DNA of 64,000 bases, taken from assembly GCA_963721075.1 (NCBI GenBank), contig CAVRHV010000019.1, positions 186,001-250,000 on the forward strand, given 5' to 3'. The translations under genes and the position numbers were made by a program. The stretch is from DATFVA01 sp963721075 (GTDB lineage: Bacteria > Bacteroidota > Ignavibacteria > Ignavibacteriales > Ignavibacteriaceae). This document shows, piece by piece, positions 59,472 through 64,000 of the stretch. Below the pieces are notes generated by a model that had not been told where the DNA came from, made no database searches, and worked only from the letters and a program-made list of their open reading frames with translations. Numbering within the stretch: the stretch's first letter is position 1; the number at the start of each line of letters is the position of its first letter.

Positions 59472-60881
59472 ATGAAAAATTATTATAAAATACTGCTTAT
59501 CATCCTCCTGCCCCTGGTGATGTTCTTCGGCTGTAGAGAAAGAACTGATTTAACAGGTCCGCAGGAAGCAAGCGGAAAGGCAGACTTTTCAAGTTTTGTT
59601 ACAATCGGTAACAGCCTTACTGCAGGATATCAATCAAGCGCTTTGTATGAAAGCTCGCAGATGTATTCTTTCGGAAACCTGATTGCTCAGCAGACGGGTA
59701 CTGATTTCGTCCAGCCCTTAATCTCGGATCCGGGCATAGGCGGTCAGATAAAGGTTGTTTCACTCTCACCCTTCGTTACTACACAGGTTCAGGAGCAGGG
59801 AACATTGACTAATCCGGGTTATGCAAAAGCATATAATAATCTGGGAATACCCGGTGTAGTGCTTGCAGATATCACCCAGTCTTCTACAGCAAATTCATAT
59901 TCTCACAGCCCGTTTATCGATATTGTACTTAGAGGACAGGGAAGTCAGCTGCAGCAGGCATTATCGCTTAATCCGACAATGGTAACATTATGGCTCGGTA
60001 ATAATGATGTGCTTGGTTTTGCGACCAGCGGTGGGTTTAGTCCATCTTCGCCTACGGACGCAAATACCTTCGGTTATATCTACAGACAGGTGACAGATGC
60101 TCTCGCTGCTTCCGGTGCAAAAGTAGTTGTGGGAAATATCCCGGACGTAACTACGATACCATTCTTTACTACTGTGGGTCCTATGTTCGTACAGTCCCTG
60201 CAGGGTACTCCTGTGCAGGGTTTTTATTATCAGAAACATGGTCAGTACAACGGAACTCAGGCGTCCATCTCACAGTTGACCGATTATTCCATGTTGTTTA
60301 CTCTGATATCACAATCCTACCTGACTTACTTTGGTACTCCTTCAGGCAAATTCTATAAGGATCATAATGTTGATATCACTCCTCTGATCGCCCTTGGCAT
60401 ACTGGACACAACGCAGGCTTTTGGTTTGAGCCCAAAAAATCCAATACCTGATGCCCTGGTGCTTGATACAGATGAAATCCAGACTGCAGAGCAGGCTACT
60501 GCTAATTTTAATGCATCAATATCCGCTGCCGTTACCAGACATTCTTCGCAGTTTGCTCTGGCTGACATCAATAAACTTTTGAAAATGGTGAGAGCATCTG
60601 ATGCCTCAGGAGGCTTAGATCTATATGGAGTAAAATTTTCGACTCTGTTTATTACCGGAGGATTGTTTAGTCTGGATGGCGTTCATCCAACATCACGCGG
60701 CTATGCTGTTGTAGCAAATGAATTTTTAAAAGCTATTAATAGTAAGTTTAACGCTAATTATCCCATGGTGGATGTAAACACTATTCCGGGAAGTTTGTCT
60801 TTTGCAAAAGCGGGATATTTTAATCTGTTCGAAAAAGGAACATATCTCGATCCTGCTGCTTATGAAAATGTTTTATTCTGA
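59472..60881 (+). CDS. SGNH/GDSL-hydrolase lipoprotein
   Basis: 469 residues. Lipobox FFGC (Cys21). Hydrolase blocks: I is TIGNSLTAGYQ with nucleophile Ser48 (GNS replaces GDS); III is LWLGNNDVLG (Asn in GxND); V is DGVHPTSRGYAVVANEF with the Asp-x-x-His pair near residue 416. The three blocks make the full SGNH triad. The protein is larger than typical GDSL enzymes because of insertions between blocks (residues 55-165 and 200-400). Located in the envelope, it would cleave ester bonds in lipids or acylated glycans. Pairing with the FadL-like transporter suggests that the products are imported. Confidence 0.85.
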   Translation: MKNYYKILLIILLPLVMFFGCRERTDLTGPQEASGKADFSSFVTIGNSLTAGYQSSALYESSQMYSFGNLIAQQTGTDFVQPLISDPGIGGQIKVVSLSPFVTTQVQEQGTLTNPGYAKAYNNLGIPGVVLADITQSSTANSYSHSPFIDIVLRGQGSQLQQALSLNPTMVTLWLGNNDVLGFATSGGFSPSSPTDANTFGYIYRQVTDALAASGAKVVVGNIPDVTTIPFFTTVGPMFVQSLQGTPVQGFYYQKHGQYNGTQASISQLTDYSMLFTLISQSYLTYFGTPSGKFYKDHNVDITPLIALGILDTTQAFGLSPKNPIPDALVLDTDEIQTAEQATANFNASISAAVTRHSSQFALADINKLLKMVRASDASGGLDLYGVKFSTLFITGGLFSLDGVHPTSRGYAVVANEFLKAINSKFNANYPMVDVNTIPGSLSFAKAGYFNLFEKGTYLDPAAYENVLF

Positions 60882-60914
60882 TGTATTTAATGATAAAGAT
60901 AATGTGAGGGATTT

Positions 60915-61331
60915 ATGAATAAGTTTTTAGTATTAATTGTACTTGCATATTCTTTCTACCTTGCTGGCTGCGCTGCATTTCAGGAGACACAGACCACTGA
61001 CACGGGTAAAGACAGTGTTTATGTCTTCGATTCTGTACCCGATACTTCTGCGGAAGAAATTCCCGCTCTTGAATATCCTGATATGGGTATGACATATTAC
61101 GTTGTTCAGATCGGTGCATTTACAACAAAGGATCGGGCACAGAGATTTGCTCAGGAAAGTAAACAGCTTCTGCCTTTCGATGTTAAAACCTCATTCAGCA
61201 GGCAGAATAACCTGTATGTTGTCCAGCTTTCTCATTATTATACATCAAGACAGGAGGCAGAGGACGTGCGGAATAATCTCTGGAAGAAAGACAAGTTCAG
61301 AGACGCATGGATCCTAACCATTTATAAGTGA
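60915..61331 (+). CDS. SPOR-domain lipoprotein
   Basis: 138 residues. Lipobox LAGC (Cys19), a Thr/Asp/Glu-rich linker, then the SPOR domain (residues 65-136): YYVVQIGAFTTKDRAQRFAQESKQLLPFDVKT...NNLYVVQLSHYYTSRQEAEDVRNNLWK...DAWILTIYK. SPOR domains bind denuded glycan strands at division septa, so a role in cell division or cell-wall attachment is expected. It starts 34 bases after the SGNH gene. Confidence 0.88.
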   Translation: MNKFLVLIVLAYSFYLAGCAAFQETQTTDTGKDSVYVFDSVPDTSAEEIPALEYPDMGMTYYVVQIGAFTTKDRAQRFAQESKQLLPFDVKTSFSRQNNLYVVQLSHYYTSRQEAEDVRNNLWKKDKFRDAWILTIYK

Positions 61332-61374
61332 CTTAAAGAGGTTGTCACAAAGTATCATACCGTAAATTTAACAT

Positions 61375-61405
61375 TTAAGAGACAGGGCAATGACCTGTCT
61401 CTTAA
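61375..61405. terminator. Strong hairpin after the SPOR gene
   Basis: TTAAGAGACAGG (61375-61386) pairs with CCTGTCTCTTAA (61394-61405), loop of 7 bases; ACA/TGT extends the stem past a bulge. The bases after it are ATGTACTAC, not a T run, so intrinsic termination would be inefficient. It lies about 100 bases before the ssb start. Confidence 0.5.
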
Positions 61406-61504
61406 TGTACTACATTAAGTGCTGTAATTTTCGTAAAATGGTATTATTTAAAAACAATTGTTAAATTCGAAGTTGTAATAAACAAAAAACGGGAGTTAGA
61501 TTTA

Positions 61505-61921
61505 ATGGCGTTTTCACTAAACAAAGTAATGCTTATTGGTCATTTGGGAAAAGATTGTGAGACAAGATTTACTACAAATAATGTGTCAGTAACAAGTTTT
61601 ACCCTTGCTACTAATTACAGATATAAAGGAAAAGACGGCAATTGGGTAGATGAAACGACATGGCATAATGTTACATGCTTTAATCTTTCGGATTATTTTA
61701 AGGACAATCTGAAAAAAGGAAAGAAATTCTACGTTGAGGGAAGGATTTCTAAAAGAGATTATACAGATAAAGAAGGCATTAAAAGATATTTTACTGATAT
61801 TATTTCCGAAAAACTGATACCTCTTGATGGAGCGGGTGACAGCTCATTTAGTGGCAGTGACAATTCTTCTCTTTCGGAACCTTCAGTTGAGACAGATGAT
61901 AATAGTGATCTGCCGTTTTAA
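61505..61921 (+). CDS. ssb: Single-stranded DNA-binding protein
   Basis: 138 residues, a short SSB. The OB-fold has FSLNKVMLIGHLGKDCETRFT, VTSFTLATNYRYKGKDGNWVDETTWHNVTCF, and LKKGKKFYVEGRISKRDYTDKEGIKRYFTDIISEKLIPL. A linker of about 25 Ser/Gly/Asp-rich residues is followed by an acidic tip (DDNSDLPF), which binds partner repair proteins. GGGAG lies before the ATG at 61505. Confidence 0.95.
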   Translation: MAFSLNKVMLIGHLGKDCETRFTTNNVSVTSFTLATNYRYKGKDGNWVDETTWHNVTCFNLSDYFKDNLKKGKKFYVEGRISKRDYTDKEGIKRYFTDIISEKLIPLDGAGDSSFSGSDNSSLSEPSVETDDNSDLPF

Positions 61922-61956
61922 TTAGATTGTATAACATTGCAGGAATGAATTAATTT

Positions 61957-63240
61957 TTGGACGTTGGCTGGCAAATTAAGCTCGTTTTTCTTTTAATATT
62001 ATTTATACTATCGGCTTTTTTTTCAGGTTCTGAAGTCGCTCTTTTTTCTATAGACAGAAGGAAGTTAAAAAACAACCTGTCAGGCAGCCCTCTTACGGGG
62101 AGATACCTCCTGCTTTTGCTCGAACATCCCAGAAGATTACTTGTAACGATTCTTATAGGTAATACGGTTGTGAATGTGGCGGCTTCTATTTTAGCCGTGA
62201 TGCTGACCCTTGAGGCTGCACTTCAGTTTAATTATCCCAGAGATCTTGCTTTAACTGTACAAATAGTTTTGTTGACTATATTGATTGTACTGTTCGGTGA
62301 ATTGACTCCGAAAGTATGGGCCAACAAAAATCCTCTTACATTCTCACGTATCGTATGCATCCCTCTCTACTGGATAAATGTACTCCTTTATCCGGTTGCG
62401 GAAACTTTGACAGAAATAATAAAATCATCAGTCTCCCGCATGCATTTCGATAAAGCGAAATCAGCAATTCTGCCTGAGGAACTGGCTGAACTGGCTAATT
62501 TAAGTCATGAGAGGGGAACGATTATAGAAGAGGAACACGGATTAATCAGCAGTATAGTAAGTTTTCGTACTGTTGCTGTGCATGAGGTGATGACACCCAG
62601 AGTTGATATGGTAGCCGTGTCATCGGATACGGACTTTAATGAATTATTGCAGATCATATCAAGTTCGGGACACAGCAGGCTGCCCCTTTATAGGAACGGA
62701 CTCGATGATATCATCGGTATTGTTTATGCCAAGGATCTTTTACCCTATATTCAAAATGAGGCTCTGCGGAAGCAGTTTTCACTCGAGAAGATTGCAAGAA
62801 AGGCCTTGTTTATTCCAAGAACAAAGCTGATAAGTACTCTTATGCAGGAGCTTCAGGAAAAGAAAATGCATATATCTATTGTGGTGGATGAGTATGGCGG
62901 AACTGCAGGACTCATTACCCTTGAGGATATAATTGAAGAGATTATAGGTGAGATAAGGGATGAGTACGATAAAGAAGAGAATCCTGTGAACAAAATTGAT
63001 TCGCGCAGCTTTATGGTCCTGGGTAAATTGTCCATCGATGATCTTAATGAATTGTTGAATACAAATATTAAACCGGAAAATGAGGACTATGAAACAGTTG
63101 CCGGACTTGTACTGAATTATGCGGGACATATTCCAAAAGAAGGTTACTCATTTGAACTGGAAAACCATAAGTTTACAGTAAAAGAAGTCCTGAAGAAAAG
63201 GATAATGAAAGTCCTAATTGAAAAAGAATCCTCAGAATAG
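61957..63240 (+). CDS. CNNM/CBS-domain membrane protein (HlyC/CorC, GldE-like)
   Basis: 427 residues. An N-terminal CNNM membrane domain with about four helices (LVFLLILFILSAFFSGSEVALFSIDRRKL, LLVTILIGNTVVNVAASILAVMLTL, LTVQIVLLTILIVLFGELTPKVWANKNPL) is followed by two CBS motifs (VHEVMTPRVDMVAVSSDTDFNELLQIISSSGHSRLPLYRN, then TKLISTLMQELQEKKMHISIVVDEYGGTAGLITLEDIIEEIIGEI) and the CorC_HlyC domain (IDSRSFMVLGKLSIDDLNELL). This is the haemolysin-C/CorC architecture, related to Mg2+ efflux; the Bacteroidota GldE gliding protein shares it. TTG start. Five bases before the next gene. Confidence 0.9.
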   Translation: MDVGWQIKLVFLLILFILSAFFSGSEVALFSIDRRKLKNNLSGSPLTGRYLLLLLEHPRRLLVTILIGNTVVNVAASILAVMLTLEAALQFNYPRDLALTVQIVLLTILIVLFGELTPKVWANKNPLTFSRIVCIPLYWINVLLYPVAETLTEIIKSSVSRMHFDKAKSAILPEELAELANLSHERGTIIEEEHGLISSIVSFRTVAVHEVMTPRVDMVAVSSDTDFNELLQIISSSGHSRLPLYRNGLDDIIGIVYAKDLLPYIQNEALRKQFSLEKIARKALFIPRTKLISTLMQELQEKKMHISIVVDEYGGTAGLITLEDIIEEIIGEIRDEYDKEENPVNKIDSRSFMVLGKLSIDDLNELLNTNIKPENEDYETVAGLVLNYAGHIPKEGYSFELENHKFTVKEVLKKRIMKVLIEKESSE

Positions 63241-63245
63241 CTGTA

Positions 63246-63626
63246 ATGAAATCTGGCTGTTTTTTAAAATCGATAATAGTTCTTACAATTATAGTTGCAG
63301 CTATTGCTTATATTATACAGCATAAATCGGATTGGATATTTAGCAGCGGGAAAAAAATATTCACTGAAGCTTTTATGAATGACTGGGATGAGGATTTCAA
63401 TTATGTTAAAGATACGCCTGAGAAAACTGAGTTGAAGGATTCCTTACAATCCTTTCTCGAAACTATGAAACTTCAGAATATACCGGCAGATACGGCTATA
63501 GATAAAATAGTTAAAATGGTGAAGGCTGCCGCTGCCGACAGTATTATTTCTGATAGTGAACTTCAAGTAATTTCCAATAATCTGAAATTAATAAAAAATG
63601 AAAGACCAGAGCAAAACAGAAATTAA
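63246..63626 (+). CDS. Small membrane-anchored protein of unknown function
   Basis: 126 residues. One N-terminal helix (SIIVLTIIVAAIAYIIQHK), then a helical, acidic domain (AFMNDWDEDFNYVKDTPEKTELKDSLQSFLETMKL, KIVKMVKAAAADSIISDSELQVISNNLKLI). No family recognised. It starts 5 bases after the CNNM gene and overlaps the MCE gene by 29 bases, so it is translated with both. Confidence 0.65.
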   Translation: MKSGCFLKSIIVLTIIVAAIAYIIQHKSDWIFSSGKKIFTEAFMNDWDEDFNYVKDTPEKTELKDSLQSFLETMKLQNIPADTAIDKIVKMVKAAAADSIISDSELQVISNNLKLIKNERPEQNRN

Positions 63627-64000
63627 AGTTGGAATTATGGTAATTGCGGGCACGCTGCTTTTCTTATGGGTGCTCGGCTGGGCAAAGAATTTTTCTTTCT
63701 CCGCTAACGATAAATATCTGGAAATAAAATTTCCAACGGTTGCAGGACTGGAACTGGGAGACCCTGTAACTGTTAATGGTGTTCGAAAGGGCAGTGTAGA
63801 AGATTTCAAGATTGAATCTGAGGATGTTATCGTTAATGTTAAGCTCGACTCGGATGTCGATCTTAAAAAAGATGCGGAATTTAGTATATCAATGCTCGAT
63901 TTAATGGGAGGTAAAAAAATAAATATTTCCCCTGGTAATTCACCTGAAGAAATAGACTATGGTAAAGTGCAGCAGGGTCAGTTCAACGCTGACATACCCA
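63598..64000 (+). CDS. MCE/MlaD-family protein, cut by the right window edge
   Basis: 134 codons from ATG 63598 to the window end, no stop. A membrane helix (VGIMVIAGTLLFLWVLGWA) is followed by the MCE domain: YLEIKFPTVAGLELGDPVTVNGVRKGSVEDFKIESEDVIVNVKLDSDVDLKKDAEFSI, then MLDLMGGKKINISPG. MCE proteins are periplasmic substrate-binding parts of Mla/Yrb-type phospholipid transport between inner and outer membrane. The ABC ATPase and permease are not in this window, so they should lie beyond the edge or elsewhere. It overlaps the preceding small gene. Confidence 0.85.
   Translation, partial: MKDQSKTEIKVGIMVIAGTLLFLWVLGWAKNFSFSANDKYLEIKFPTVAGLELGDPVTVNGVRKGSVEDFKIESEDVIVNVKLDSDVDLKKDAEFSISMLDLMGGKKINISPGNSPEEIDYGKVQQGQFNADIP

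Overview
The window reads as chromosome of a Gram-negative member of the Bacteroidota/Chlorobi lineage, most likely class Ignavibacteria. Evidence: two very long secreted proteins end in a type IX secretion sorting domain with the NYPNPFNP core (7869-9929 and 23265-26201); there are FadL/OmpP1, TolQ/ExbB-ExbD, MCE/MlaD and SPOR-lipoprotein genes; coding is AT-rich (about 40% G+C by eye); and recognisable promoters are sigma70-like (TTGATT/TTGAAC, a 17-base spacer, TATATT/TAAATT) rather than the Bacteroidetes TTTG/TAnnTTTG type. I see no phage, insertion sequence or CRISPR array. The gene mix is mainly core metabolism and envelope biogenesis.

Layout. 1-5.5 kb: an edge-truncated secreted helical-repeat protein, then a probable sphingolipid locus (GNAT-fold acyltransferase, serine palmitoyltransferase interrupted by a +1 frameshift, divergent ceramide-reductase-like dehydrogenase) and a c-type-heme-like lipoprotein. 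5.5-16 kb: a putative small RNA, ScyD-like lipoprotein, two tRNA-Ala genes, a T9SS cargo protein, STAS protein, CoA-binding protein, MATE pump, SpoIID/LytB, Maf and a flippase-like membrane protein. 16-21.4 kb: YtxH, DUF948-like, an EF-G paralogue, HIT hydrolase, two repeat lipoproteins and a CAT-anticodon tRNA. 21.4-29.5 kb: TMTC-like membrane TPR protein, T9SS cargo, pirin, GH18 chitinase-like protein, cupin. 29.5-37.8 kb: one compact minus-strand run of nine genes (fatty-acid-hydroxylase family, NeuB, KdsC-like phosphatase, SDR, GSAM-like aminotransferase, two-subunit transketolase, SpsF cytidylyltransferase, GT-B glycosyltransferase), interpreted as synthesis and transfer of an unusual amino-ulosonic acid. 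38-47 kb: LD-carboxypeptidase, ispE, homocysteine-methyltransferase-like protein, three glycosyltransferases, polA. 47-64 kb: kup behind an 11-bp tandem repeat, nuclease-like hydrolase and SDR, TolQ/ExbB with two ExbD, YqeY, CvpA, mutS2, biotin carboxylase plus carrier, FadL with an SGNH lipoprotein, SPOR lipoprotein, ssb, a CNNM/CBS membrane protein and an MCE protein cut by the right edge.

Working together: many genes build the cell envelope (sphingolipids, ulosonic-acid glycans, heptosyltransferase-like enzymes, peptidoglycan trimming, T9SS export, MCE lipid transport). Five genes (serine palmitoyltransferase, flippase-like protein, pirin, a family 4 glycosyltransferase, mutS2) are each interrupted by exactly one extra base, four of them in a short T run of the coding strand. 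Sequencing or assembly error is the simplest explanation, but the uniform +1 direction deserves a check. The most interesting biology is the 29.5-37.8 kb cluster, which contains none of the usual markers of the known sialic, legionaminic or pseudaminic acid pathways.
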